A DNA stretch of 64,000 nucleotides from Martinezella lusitana (GTDB lineage: Bacteria; Pseudomonadota; Alphaproteobacteria; Rhizobiales; Rhizobiaceae). The notes under the pieces are model-generated. The model ran no database searches. It was not told the DNA's origin and saw only the letters and a list, made by a program, of their open reading frames with translations. The stretch covers positions 248,001 to 312,000 of the forward strand of contig NZ_JAFEVL010000042.1 in NCBI RefSeq assembly GCF_016901135.1, read 5' to 3'. Positions 1 to 8,095 of the stretch are shown here, one piece after another (within the stretch, counting starts at the first letter, position 1; every line of letters starts with the position of its first letter). The position numbers were made by a program, and so were the translations under genes.

Positions 1-848
1 CCGATATGTTCGGCGAGAAACGGCTCGTATTCCGGCATCTTGATGCGGATGCCGACCACATGCTTGCTGAGCGTCAGGATGCAATGCGTGCGCTTGAGGA
101 TGCACAGGAACTCCTTGTTCGGGCAAGCCAGGAGGCTGCGCAGATGAAGGTCGAGCTCCAGCTCGTACATGGTCGAGGCCGAAACATCGGGATAATCAGC
201 AAGCGCCTTCGATAGCCGCGCCAGCATCATGCCGATATGATCATCCGAAAGGCCGCCCAAGGCGCTTGAAAGCGCGACTGGCTCGATCTGCTCACGCACC
301 TCGTAGAGATCGCGGATACGCTGGCTGTCGAGCGGCACGATCGACCAGCGGAAATTGTCGTCCTTTTCCGTAATGCCGAGCGTTTCGAGCTTCAGGAGCA
401 CATCGCGCGCTACCGCGCGGCCGACCCCGAAATGCCGCGCGAGCTCGTTTTCATTGATCCGGTAACGGCCGAAAAACGAGCGGTAGACGACAATGCGCTC
501 GACGTTTTCATAAAGCGCCTGCCAGGCAAACATCGGCCTGGCATCGGCCTCGATCAGCTTGCCGAGATAGTCGGCCAGCTTCTCCCGCCTGGGCGGCGTT
601 CCCGACGAGCCGACGACAAAGCCGCGACCGTCGAAGCGATTGATCAGACCATCCTCGGCCAGCATTTGCAGCGCCTGTCGCACAGGCGCGCGGCTGCTGC
701 CGACAATACCGGCAAGGGCAGCCTCGGTCAGCACGATCCCTTCCGGCACGGCACCCTCCAGGATTTCAGCCTTCAGTCGCCCATGAAGCTCCTCATAAAG
801 GCTCTTCTTGCGCGGACCACCGCCGCCCTCCAAGTCCGATATGCTCAT
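1..848 (-). CDS. GntR-family transcriptional regulator, two winged helices plus FCD-like domain (3' end beyond left edge)
   Basis: The frame is open from the ATG at 848 to the window edge, about 282 codons, ending inside a sequence typical of FadR/FCD-type regulators. Residues 15-75 form a GntR winged helix with the signature SRAPVRQALQMLAEDGLI. A second winged-helix-like segment follows at about 105-150 (INENELARHFGVGRAVARD), then a helical effector-binding region beginning near IRDLYEVREQIEPVALSSAL. Such proteins are DNA-binding repressors that respond to small carboxylates. The target is unknown because the left-hand neighbour is outside the window. An in-frame ATG at 857 is equally possible. 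The frame also stays open upstream to an ATG at 1043, but that extension does not resemble a GntR N-terminus. Confidence 0.85.
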   Translation of the reverse strand, partial: MSISDLEGGGGPRKKSLYEELHGRLKAEILEGAVPEGIVLTEAALAGIVGSSRAPVRQALQMLAEDGLINRFDGRGFVVGSSGTPPRREKLADYLGKLIEADARPMFAWQALYENVERIVVYRSFFGRYRINENELARHFGVGRAVARDVLLKLETLGITEKDDNFRWSIVPLDSQRIRDLYEVREQIEPVALSSALGGLSDDHIGMMLARLSKALADYPDVSASTMYELELDLHLRSLLACPNKEFLCILKRTHCILTLSKHVVGIRIKMPEYEPFLAEHI

Positions 849-1195
849 GCCGCCCATTTCCCTTGTGCGCAGTTGCTGCCATTTCGCTGAGGAGCATCGC
901 ACAATTGGGAGGAAGGCAACAATCCCGGAAAGACCGTCGTGCAGGGCAGCAACGCGCGACAGGACATTCTTGCCGACCGAGGTGACGGCACCGATGATGG
1001 TGTCATAAGTGACTCGCGTTTCGTTGAGAGGAGTGCCGCGCATTTCTCGACCATCTAGCGATCGTACAGGACCGGTGCGAAAAAGCCGGACACACCCTTC
1101 TGCCCGATACTTTCTCGTCGAGCAGCGCCGAGTTTCACGTAATTCTCAGCTGCCCGATCAGACGCGCGATACCCAGCAAGACATCAGCAAATGCT
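849..1195. other. Intergenic stretch between the GntR regulator and the GMC oxidoreductase
   Basis: No convincing gene is seen. The minus-strand frame of the GntR gene remains open back to about 1043 and beyond, with plausible codon usage. Part of this stretch could therefore be an N-terminal extension or a remnant fused to it. No strong hairpin with a T-run was noticed. Confidence 0.4.
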
Positions 1196-2869
1196 TCATG
1201 GGATACTCAGAGGCGATCCCTTTTGAGGCTGCAAACGGCTGCTCGTCGACAAATCCGCCGCCGTGGTGCTTTGACGGCGGGCCTCAGTCGCGAGATGTTC
1301 GGCGAGTCTGACGGCGAAGGCGACGGCGGGAAGCGTGGGGTTAGCTTGTCCGGATGTAACGAAAACGGAGCTACCGGCGATATAGAGGTTAGCGATGTCG
1401 ATGACGCGACAGTTGTGGTTGACGACGGCGTGGTTGCGGTCCACACCCATCCTGGTCAACCCGATCTGATGATAGCCGTCTTTGGCTTGTGCGGCGATAT
1501 GCTCTTCAACATTTTCGGGAGCTGCGTCGAATATCAGCTTGCCTATTTTGCGCTCCTTGAGCCAGCGATCGAGGGCGAGATGTGCTTGGAGCGTCCCGCG
1601 AAAATCCTGAGGCAAATATCGGAATGAGACCTCGAGCTTGAACTGGCCATCCTCATCTTGCACGGGCTTGAGGAAGGCGCGGTTTGAACTGCTGGGAATT
1701 TGCTCGCCATGGTAACGAAGGCCGTATCGCATGTCTGGCCTGCGCAGCAGAACATATGGTTCGGCCAAACTGTATTTTTGGTGAATCAGCCCCAGCGCGG
1801 AACGGGTCGCGCCAAGGGGATGGCGCAGCATATTATGCAACACATTATAGTAACGGGATCGATCGGCTTCGCCCCATGTCGCCTTGTGGACGACGGTCTT
1901 CCGGCTGTTCCAGAGATATAGCAGCGAGAGCGCCGCGTCGACCTCACCTACGGCGGCCCTCCGGTTTGTCGGCCAAAAAGCGATATTTGGCAGTTCGAGA
2001 GCCCGTTGCACCTTGGGGGCGGGTTGAAACCGGTTGCACACGAAGGTTCCGGTGGATGTACGCTTAAAAAGATACCGTTCGGCATGCTCCCTGGTGGCGA
2101 ATTCGATCTGCGCGATCTGCCCAGCGAGGTGTCCCATGTAGAAACGCCCGAGCGGCCCATCGCTTCCGCCGAACAATTGCGGAAACGCAACCTGAAGGTT
2201 CAGCAGCAGCCGGGTATTGCCCCTGCCGCCACAGGCCAGCACGTAGTGCTCGGCGCACACCTTGTACGAACCACCGCGGCAGGCAATCGACATGGAACGT
2301 ACCCGCCCCTCCACCGGGTCGAACACCAGAGCTTTGACCCTCGCGTCTAGGGCGACGAAGAGGTTCTGCGAAGAAGCGAGCTCGGCCCTGTTGGCTCTCG
2401 CTGTGTTGCGTATTCGTGTCCAGCTTTCGCGGGATGTTGGAAAATCAGTCTCCGGTTCCGGTTCTAGTTCCGATCGCTCGCCGCCGACATTGCTGCTCAA
2501 AAGAGATCGCGCCCGCTGATAGAAAGGCGAAATCTTTTCGTGAGCAATAGGCCAATCGGAGTGTGCGACATAATCTCTTGCTTCGAAGTCTATATCATCA
2601 AGCTCAACGCATTGCCCACCCCATCGTTCGGACGTGCCGCCAAGTCCGGTGGCCGAAGTAAGTCGGTCCGCAGCGTGATAGACATCGTCTTCTATGTCGA
2701 ACCCTGTTTCGTTTTGTCGGGGTCGTTTCGATCGCTTCGGCCCGGCTTCGATAAGCAGCGTTCGTATGCCGCGCCTGCTCAATTCCAGCGCAGCGGCAAT
2801 ACCGACCGGGCCTCCGCCCGCGACGCACACGTCAAACGCCTGTTGAAAGACCTCCAAATCCGCAAACAT
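1196..2869 (-). CDS. GMC-family FAD-dependent oxidoreductase
   Basis: About 557 residues. The N-terminus carries a Rossmann dinucleotide-binding fold (FDVCVAGGGPVGIAAALELSRRG, split here as GGGPVG then a beta-strand ending in EAG) that holds FAD. The segment TGLGGTSERWGGQCVELD matches the GMC FAD-contact loop. The C-terminus (HQIGLTRMG near the active-site region, then AGSSVFVTSGQANPTLPAVAFAVRLAEHL) matches the GMC C-terminal domain. Members oxidise alcohols, sugars or polyols, often passing electrons to a membrane partner; the substrate cannot be read from sequence. I chose the ATG at 2869, just after a G-rich ribosome-binding stretch and directly before the Rossmann fold. The frame also runs back to 3004 (602 residues) without recognisable homology. 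It stands alone, with no partner subunit beside it. Confidence 0.85.
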   Translation of the reverse strand: MFADLEVFQQAFDVCVAGGGPVGIAAALELSRRGIRTLLIEAGPKRSKRPRQNETGFDIEDDVYHAADRLTSATGLGGTSERWGGQCVELDDIDFEARDYVAHSDWPIAHEKISPFYQRARSLLSSNVGGERSELEPEPETDFPTSRESWTRIRNTARANRAELASSQNLFVALDARVKALVFDPVEGRVRSMSIACRGGSYKVCAEHYVLACGGRGNTRLLLNLQVAFPQLFGGSDGPLGRFYMGHLAGQIAQIEFATREHAERYLFKRTSTGTFVCNRFQPAPKVQRALELPNIAFWPTNRRAAVGEVDAALSLLYLWNSRKTVVHKATWGEADRSRYYNVLHNMLRHPLGATRSALGLIHQKYSLAEPYVLLRRPDMRYGLRYHGEQIPSSSNRAFLKPVQDEDGQFKLEVSFRYLPQDFRGTLQAHLALDRWLKERKIGKLIFDAAPENVEEHIAAQAKDGYHQIGLTRMGVDRNHAVVNHNCRVIDIANLYIAGSSVFVTSGQANPTLPAVAFAVRLAEHLATEARRQSTTAADLSTSSRLQPQKGSPLSIP

Positions 2870-3797
2870 CTGCCCCCCCAACTTTCGAACTAGTGTCCTT
2901 TTGGCAGCAGCCACGATCCCCTTACGTCCCCTTGCGGCGCTGCGAATCGGTCTTTGCGCGGTCGCCAGCGGATGGAAAGTGGAGACGCAGACCTGGTGGA
3001 GCACGCTAATGCTTCACCATCCGCAGAACAATGTCGCCTAAAGGAGAATGAATTTTGCTCGTCACCTCGGGCAAAAGGATTAGTGACAGCTATGCACGCT
3101 CTACAATCCCGGTCATCTTCCAGCCGAAACAATGGGCATCCGCAATGGCAAACCGAAGATGGACGTTGCCATGAAAGAAAACATCTTGTTCAATTTGATG
3201 CTCCCAACATCGCGATCACAGTTTTGGCTCCGTTCTCGTGAGCGATCCTCCGGGACCCGCGAACAATGCGGTACTTTGGGGAGATTATCTCTTTGCGAGC
3301 GTGGCTATCGCCAGAGACTTGCCGCAGTACCCAGTCACGAAAGGTGCGCATCGTCACCAAAACGAGGATTGCTCCGTGTCGAGGAGATGGCGTGTGAATT
3401 GAGACGCTGATGTTGGTGCCAAACGGTGCGATGTCGCTTTTTAAGTTCGTAACGCGTGGTCATTTCGTAAGCCCTTGAGTCGTAATCTGATACAGATTAT
3501 CTCGTTGCGATAGCCTTCCGCGTTTCACGCAATCTCGAAATCATCAAATGTGGGTCAAACCTTATTTCCCCTCGGACAAGAAATCTCTGATCATGCGCCC
3601 CAAGAGAGCCGGTGAGCACCCGCATTCTCGCGAGCTTTCAAGCCGCGAAATAATCCAGGAAATTGCTACGAATGATCTGGCCAACTTTTATACCGAGCGC
3701 CGCGGCTCATTGAACTCCTTTGACAAGTGTCCCAATAGATACCCCTATTGACGCGCACGGCATTTTGCCGTACTTTTCCGCATGAAAGGATACAGCT
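2870..3797. other. Non-coding stretch before the tacAT module
   Basis: Nearly 800 bases with only short unrelated open frames on either strand; none has a ribosome-binding site or family-like sequence. The right-hand end holds the tacAT promoter. Nothing else was recognised, and it may be decayed DNA. Confidence 0.5.
3748..3776 (+). promoter_or_regulatory. Predicted tacAT promoter with a palindromic operator in the spacer
   Basis: TTGACG (3748-3753) and TACTTT (3771-3776) are separated by 17 bases. A perfect inverted repeat, ACGGCA-TTT-TGCCGT, occupies 3757-3771, that is, the spacer and the first base of the -10 element. This is where an autoregulatory ribbon-helix-helix antitoxin would block RNA polymerase. 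The start codon of tacA lies 21 bases downstream. The promoter and repeat are read directly; binding by TacA is inferred from the usual autoregulation of such modules. Confidence 0.6.
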
Positions 3798-4088
3798 ATG
3801 CCGCCCTCTGCCCATTCCGTCAGGCCTCCCCGTGAATTGAAGAAAGACCGGATCGAACTGCGTGTTGCCGGCTCCGCAAAGGAGTTGATCCAGCGCGCCA
3901 TGGCGGTGTCAGGTTTGACGGCCGGCGATCTCGCCTATGAGGGCGCGCGTCGCGTGTTGGAAGAACATCAGCGCATGGTACTGACAGGTGCCGATCGGGA
4001 CGCTTTTCTCGCCGCCGTACTCGATCCGCCTGAACCTGCCGACAAGCTGGTGGCCGCCCTTCGGCGGCACCGCGACCTAGTGGGCTGA
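3798..4088 (+). CDS. tacA: TacA-like antitoxin (DUF1778, ribbon-helix-helix)
   Basis: 96 residues. A DUF1778 domain begins at about residue 15 (KKDRIELRVAGSAKELIQRAM), the ribbon-helix-helix dimer that binds DNA. The C-terminal tail (residues 60-96) would wrap round the toxin. DUF1778 proteins neutralise GNAT-type toxins that acetylate aminoacyl-tRNA. It lies 7 bases upstream of the toxin gene and is preceded by a promoter containing a palindrome, consistent with autorepression. Length and gene order match the family. Confidence 0.9.
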   Translation: MPPSAHSVRPPRELKKDRIELRVAGSAKELIQRAMAVSGLTAGDLAYEGARRVLEEHQRMVLTGADRDAFLAAVLDPPEPADKLVAALRRHRDLVG

Positions 4089-4095
4089 CTGGCTC

Positions 4096-4602
4096 ATGGG
4101 GTTTGCTATCGCGCCCTTGGACAAGGGTCACGATCGAAAACAATTCACGTGCGGGCAGTCCGATCTCGATGATTGGTTCCAGCGTCGTGCCAGCCAGGAC
4201 GACAAACGCAACATCGCGCGGGTGTTTGTCGCAACCGACGACGAACTTGGCGTCGTCGGTTTCTACAGCCTCAGTTCGTTCACGTTGGCGATCGACGATC
4301 TTCCGGAAGAGATCGGACAGAGGCTTCCCCGCTACGACGCCATCCCAGCAGCACTGATCGGCCGACTGGCGCGCGATCTTAGGGCGCGAGGTCGAGGCAT
4401 TGGTGAACTATTGTTGGCTGACGCTGTGCGACGTATCCTCGGCGCCAGCCGTTCCGTCGCAGTATTCGCGATCGTTGTCGAGGCAAAGGACGCGGCGGCC
4501 TCAACCTTCTATGAAGGTTTTGGGTTTCGGTCCTTCCCTTTGCGACCACGGCGACTCTTTCTATTGGCCTCAACAGCGGTGGCGGCTTTCGAGAAGATAT
4601 AG
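4096..4602 (+). CDS. tacT: TacT-like GNAT acetyltransferase toxin
   Basis: 168 residues with a single GNAT fold. The acetyl-CoA pyrophosphate loop RARGRGIGELLLADA is at about residues 95-110, preceded by the central strand segment IPAALIGRLARDL. A tyrosine in STFYEGFGF (about 140) is in the position of the usual catalytic or stabilising residue. TacT-type toxins acetylate the amino group of charged tRNAs and stop translation; the DUF1778 antitoxin counters them. It is co-transcribed with tacA and has no other partner. Motifs appear intact, so the toxin is probably active. Confidence 0.9.
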   Translation: MGFAIAPLDKGHDRKQFTCGQSDLDDWFQRRASQDDKRNIARVFVATDDELGVVGFYSLSSFTLAIDDLPEEIGQRLPRYDAIPAALIGRLARDLRARGRGIGELLLADAVRRILGASRSVAVFAIVVEAKDAAASTFYEGFGFRSFPLRPRRLFLLASTAVAAFEKI

Positions 4603-4707
4603 GGATGGCGACGAGTGCGATGATGGCCGCCGAACGTCGCGCATATCGAATTCCCTCTGGCCACATGCGCAGCCCTCAGTAGCGCGGCAGGTGGCCATAA
4701 CCAGGTG

Positions 4708-5700
4708 TCAGGTGATCTCCACGACTATGCGACCGCGGATGCGACCCGCAACGATATCTTCTGCTATTTTCGGCAACGCGGACATCGGCTCAATCCGCGT
4801 TAACGCCTGCAGGTGTACAGGGTTTAGGTGCTGGCCGAGGATCTGCCAGGCACGTTGGCGTTTTGCAACGGGCGCCATGACGGAATCGATGCCGAGCAGT
4901 GCCACATTGCGCAAGATATGCGGCAAGACCGTTGCCGGCAGATCGGCGCCGCCGGCAAGACCGCAGGCAGCCACCGCGCCCCCGTAGACCGTCTGGGATA
5001 GCACGTTGGCAAGCGTCGTGGAGCCGACGGAATCGATTGCGCCCGCCCAGCGCTCTTTCTGCAGCGGGCCGCCCTTCTCGCTCAGCGCCACGCGCTCGAC
5101 GAAGCCTGAAGCTCCCAGCGCGGCGAGATAATCATGAGTTTCGGGCCGCCCAGTCGAGGCGATTACCTTATAGCCCTTGCTGGCCAGCAGACTGACGGCA
5201 ACCGAGCCGACCCCGCCTGCCGCTCCGGTGACCAGCACTTCCCGATCATCCACGCTGATCGTTCCCCAATCCTCCAGAGCATTGACGCAAAGCGCCGCCG
5301 TATAGCCAGCCGTTCCAATCGCCATCGCCTGTTCCAGCGAGAATTCCTGCGGCAACGCGATCAACCATTCCGCCTTGACCCGCTGGTAACGGGAATAACC
5401 GCCCCATTCGGTCTCAGAGAGACCCCAGCCGTTCAGAACGACCTTGTCACCCGCAACCCATTTGTCCGAGCGCGACTCGACGACGATACCGGCAAGATCG
5501 ATGCCGCCAACCATCGGCGTGCGACGCGCAATCCTCCCCTTACCGGAAAGCGCCAGACCATCCTTGTAGTTGACAGTGGAAAACGCGACTTCGACCAGAA
5601 CATCGTGGTCGGGCAGATCGGCCAAGGTCAACTGCCGGAAACCAGCCTCCGGCTTACCGTTAACCGTATCGATTACCATTGCCCTGAAAGAATCAGACAT
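4708..5700 (-). CDS. acuI: AcuI/YhdH-type NADPH-dependent enoyl (acrylyl)-CoA reductase, MDR superfamily
   Basis: 330 residues, full length for the YhdH/AcuI branch of zinc-free medium-chain reductases. The N-terminal GroES-like part contains STVNYKDGLALSGKGRIARR and the Rossmann part contains VLVTGAAGGVGSVAVSLLASKGYKVIASTGR, the NADPH-binding signature. AcuI reduces acryloyl-CoA to propionyl-CoA; relatives reduce other short enones. It sits downstream of the FadR-type regulator on the same strand with a gap of about 48 bases, so the two may be one unit. In context it could reduce an unsaturated CoA ester made by the divergent operon. The family call is secure; the substrate is inferred. Confidence 0.85.
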   Translation of the reverse strand: MSDSFRAMVIDTVNGKPEAGFRQLTLADLPDHDVLVEVAFSTVNYKDGLALSGKGRIARRTPMVGGIDLAGIVVESRSDKWVAGDKVVLNGWGLSETEWGGYSRYQRVKAEWLIALPQEFSLEQAMAIGTAGYTAALCVNALEDWGTISVDDREVLVTGAAGGVGSVAVSLLASKGYKVIASTGRPETHDYLAALGASGFVERVALSEKGGPLQKERWAGAIDSVGSTTLANVLSQTVYGGAVAACGLAGGADLPATVLPHILRNVALLGIDSVMAPVAKRQRAWQILGQHLNPVHLQALTRIEPMSALPKIAEDIVAGRIRGRIVVEIT

Positions 5701-5748
5701 AGAATTCCCTTGAATTTCAATGCTTCTAAGGATGTGAGCCGATCGGGT

Positions 5749-6504
5749 TCAGGACTGCGCCTGCTCGCTCGCACGGCGGCCGCGCGCATCGAGTGCGGCA
5801 CTATAGCTGTCACGCACATAGGTGAGGAGATTTGTGAGCGCCACCGTCGCCTCGCTGACATCGCGATTGCTCAGCGCCTCATGGATCTGTTGGTGGAAAA
5901 CAACGACCTGACGGCGCTCTCGCACCCTGAAGACGATCATGTTCGTGATCGGAATGAAGGATTCGATCACGATGTACATCATCAGCTTCAAGGGGCCGTT
6001 GCCGGTCGAGTCGACCAGGGCCCGATGGAAGCGCACATCGGAAGCACAGAAATCTTCATCGCTGATGTCCTGATCCCGCTGCAGGGCGATTTCGGCGGCC
6101 ATGGCCTGCAATCCCTCTTCGCTGCGGTTTTCGCAAGCAAGCCGGCAGCAGATCGTTTCCGTCTCAAGCCTTGCGGTAATGATTTCGTCGATATCGAAAG
6201 CGCCGATGCCGACGAGAAGCGTCGCTGCGCCGGTAATTGCCTTCGACAGACCTTCCGGATCGGGGCGCATCACAAAATTGCCACCGAGGGGGCCACGGCG
6301 CGAATGAATGAGATTCTGCGCCGCCAGGCGCTTCAACGCCTCGCGTACCGTCGGGCGGGAAATCCCGAAGCTCCTGGCAAGATCCTCTTCCGTCGGCAGC
6401 CGCTCGTCGATCTTGAGGCGTCCGTCCAGGATCGCGGACTTGATGTTCTCGGCAACCTGCTTGGCGATGCCAGATCTTACCACTTCGTCATATCTAAGAT
6501 TCAT
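5749..6504 (-). CDS. FadR-subfamily GntR transcriptional regulator
   Basis: 251 residues. The N-terminal winged helix (LPTEEDLARSFGISRPTVRE, about 30-50, then REALKRLAAQNLI) is followed by an FCD effector domain (about 90-235). That domain contains the metal-ligand-type pattern ARLETETICCRLA, then DVRFHRALVDSTGN and HQQIHEAL. FCD regulators usually release DNA on binding a carboxylate or acyl-CoA. It is divergent from the 6638 operon and upstream of acuI, so it likely controls both directions. I chose the ATG at 6504 because GGAG precedes it by 5 bases; the frame opens at 6585 but the extra 27 residues have no family match. Confidence 0.87.
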   Translation of the reverse strand: MNLRYDEVVRSGIAKQVAENIKSAILDGRLKIDERLPTEEDLARSFGISRPTVREALKRLAAQNLIHSRRGPLGGNFVMRPDPEGLSKAITGAATLLVGIGAFDIDEIITARLETETICCRLACENRSEEGLQAMAAEIALQRDQDISDEDFCASDVRFHRALVDSTGNGPLKLMMYIVIESFIPITNMIVFRVRERRQVVVFHQQIHEALSNRDVSEATVALTNLLTYVRDSYSAALDARGRRASEQAQS

Positions 6505-6578
6505 AGAGCTCCATCCTTCGCCCGATTGCATTGATGCCATGCATTCATTGAAAAGGCTATAGCTATTTAAATATAGGT

Positions 6579-6606
6579 TTGACAAATATCAGATAGGCGA
6601 TAACCT
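6579..6606 (+). promoter_or_regulatory. Predicted promoter of the 6638-17405 catabolic operon
   Basis: TTGACA (6579-6584) and TAACCT (6601-6606) are spaced by 16 bases, about 30 bases before the TTG start of the first gene. The region between the divergent genes is AT-rich with the self-complementary core ATTTAAAT just upstream, a plausible site for the FadR-type repressor. This is an eye-read prediction. Confidence 0.45.
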
Positions 6607-6637
6607 GCCCTCGATCCAGATAACCAGGGGAACAGAA

Positions 6638-8095
6638 TTGGGCGGATCGATCGACCGGGCGCTCGCCGCTCATCCCTTATCTGAGCCGTCTTTGCGGCTG
6701 CGAGAATTGTTGGGCCGCCTCCATGGCAGTCTCGACAAGAACGCTATTGTCGTAGGTCCGGATGTCGGCGACGCCTATTGCGCGGACGCGACAGACAGGC
6801 GCGGCGTGCGGCCGTCCATCCTCTTTCGCCCCAGGGATACCGCATCAGTGTCGGCCATTCTTTCCGCATGCGATGCCGTCCGCCAGCCTGTCGTCGTACA
6901 AGGCGGCCGGACCGGTCTTGCCGGGGCCGCGCGGCCTATGGTTGGCGAGATTGCGTTGTCCTTGGAGCGCATGAGCGCAATCGAGCCCGTTAACGAGGAT
7001 AGCGGAACTGTGATCGCCCATGCCGGCGCGACCTTGCAGGCCGTTCAGGAGACCGCAGCCAGCCACGGATTCATGTTCGGCGTGGATATCGGCGCGCGCG
7101 GCACCTCCACCATCGGCGGCAACATCGCCACCAATGCCGGCGGTATTCGCGTGCTGCGCTACGGCATGTATCGCGCCCAGGTTCTCGGCCTAGAGGTTGT
7201 GCTGGCAGACGGCTCGGTGCTGACCAGCCTCAAGGGCCTCTCTAAGGACAATTCGGGGTTCGATCTCAACCAGATATTCATCGGCAGCGAGGGCACGCTT
7301 GGTGTCGTAACCCGTTCCTGTCTGCGTCTTCATCCCAAGCCGCAGTCACTGGCAAATGCATTTTGCGCACTTCCCTCGCTCGGTGCGGCAATTACGCTTC
7401 TGCGGCGTTTGCGCCAGAGGTTGGGGCCTTCTCTCTCCGCTTTCGAAGTTATCTTCCCGGCCGTCTATGCTGGCGTTCTCAATCACACCGGCGCACCGGC
7501 TCCTGTGCCGGCGGGTACCGGAATGTACGCGCTCATCGAGATGCAGGGACAGGACGAGGCGGGCGACGAGGATCGCTTCTCTGCCGCGCTGATGGAATGC
7601 TATGAGGAAGGCATCGTCAACGATGTCGCTGTTTCCCGCTCTCTGCGCGACTACCATGCCATCTGGGCTTTGCGCGATGCGGCGAGCGACTTCATTTTCA
7701 GCATGGATCATGTCGCGGGCTTCGATGTCAGCCTGCCCATTTCCGCGATGCAACGGTTCCTGGACAGGGCAACAGCCGAAATCACGGATGTCGATCCCGC
7801 CGCTTCCATCTACATTTTCGGTCACCTCGGTGACGGCAATCTGCATTTTCTCGTTCGTACACACCATTATGACCGCGTCGCGGACGCGACCTTCTCCTGT
7901 GTCGCCAGCGAAGGCGGATCGATATCGGCCGAACACGGAATCGGCCTTGAAAAGAAGAAGTGGCTGCCGCTGGTTCGAAGCCCGACTGAAATGGCCGCCA
8001 TGCGCCGTCTCAAATCAGCGTTCGATCCCAATAACATCCTCAATCGCGGCCGCGTTTTCGACATGGAACCGACAGCACCGGGGGAGCGCGCATAA
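6638..8095 (+). CDS. FAD-binding 2-hydroxyacid dehydrogenase, GlcD/D-lactate dehydrogenase type
   Basis: 485 residues. A PCMH-type FAD domain covers about 45-225 (ILFRPRDTASVSAILSACDA, VVVQGGRTGLAGAARP, GGNIATNAGG). A C-terminal FAD-oxidase domain ends in SAEHGIGLEKKKWLPLV, with the usual HGDGNLH-like motif GHLGDGNLHFLV near residue 395. Family members oxidise D-2-hydroxyacids such as D-lactate, glycolate or D-2-hydroxyglutarate to 2-oxoacids. The next gene encodes a 2-oxoacid ferredoxin oxidoreductase, so a hydroxyacid to oxoacid to acyl-CoA sequence is likely. The start is TTG, preceded by AGGGGA. The stop is immediately followed by the ATG of the next gene. Confidence 0.87.
   Translation: MGGSIDRALAAHPLSEPSLRLRELLGRLHGSLDKNAIVVGPDVGDAYCADATDRRGVRPSILFRPRDTASVSAILSACDAVRQPVVVQGGRTGLAGAARPMVGEIALSLERMSAIEPVNEDSGTVIAHAGATLQAVQETAASHGFMFGVDIGARGTSTIGGNIATNAGGIRVLRYGMYRAQVLGLEVVLADGSVLTSLKGLSKDNSGFDLNQIFIGSEGTLGVVTRSCLRLHPKPQSLANAFCALPSLGAAITLLRRLRQRLGPSLSAFEVIFPAVYAGVLNHTGAPAPVPAGTGMYALIEMQGQDEAGDEDRFSAALMECYEEGIVNDVAVSRSLRDYHAIWALRDAASDFIFSMDHVAGFDVSLPISAMQRFLDRATAEITDVDPAASIYIFGHLGDGNLHFLVRTHHYDRVADATFSCVASEGGSISAEHGIGLEKKKWLPLVRSPTEMAAMRRLKSAFDPNNILNRGRVFDMEPTAPGERA

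Noticed and set aside
3548..3751. 67-codon plus-strand frame before tacA
   Set aside because: No ribosome-binding site, no homology, and it overlaps the tacAT promoter.
5134..6534. 466-codon plus-strand open frame
   Set aside because: It lies opposite acuI and the FadR-type regulator, both with clear motifs; its translation has no domain and strange composition.
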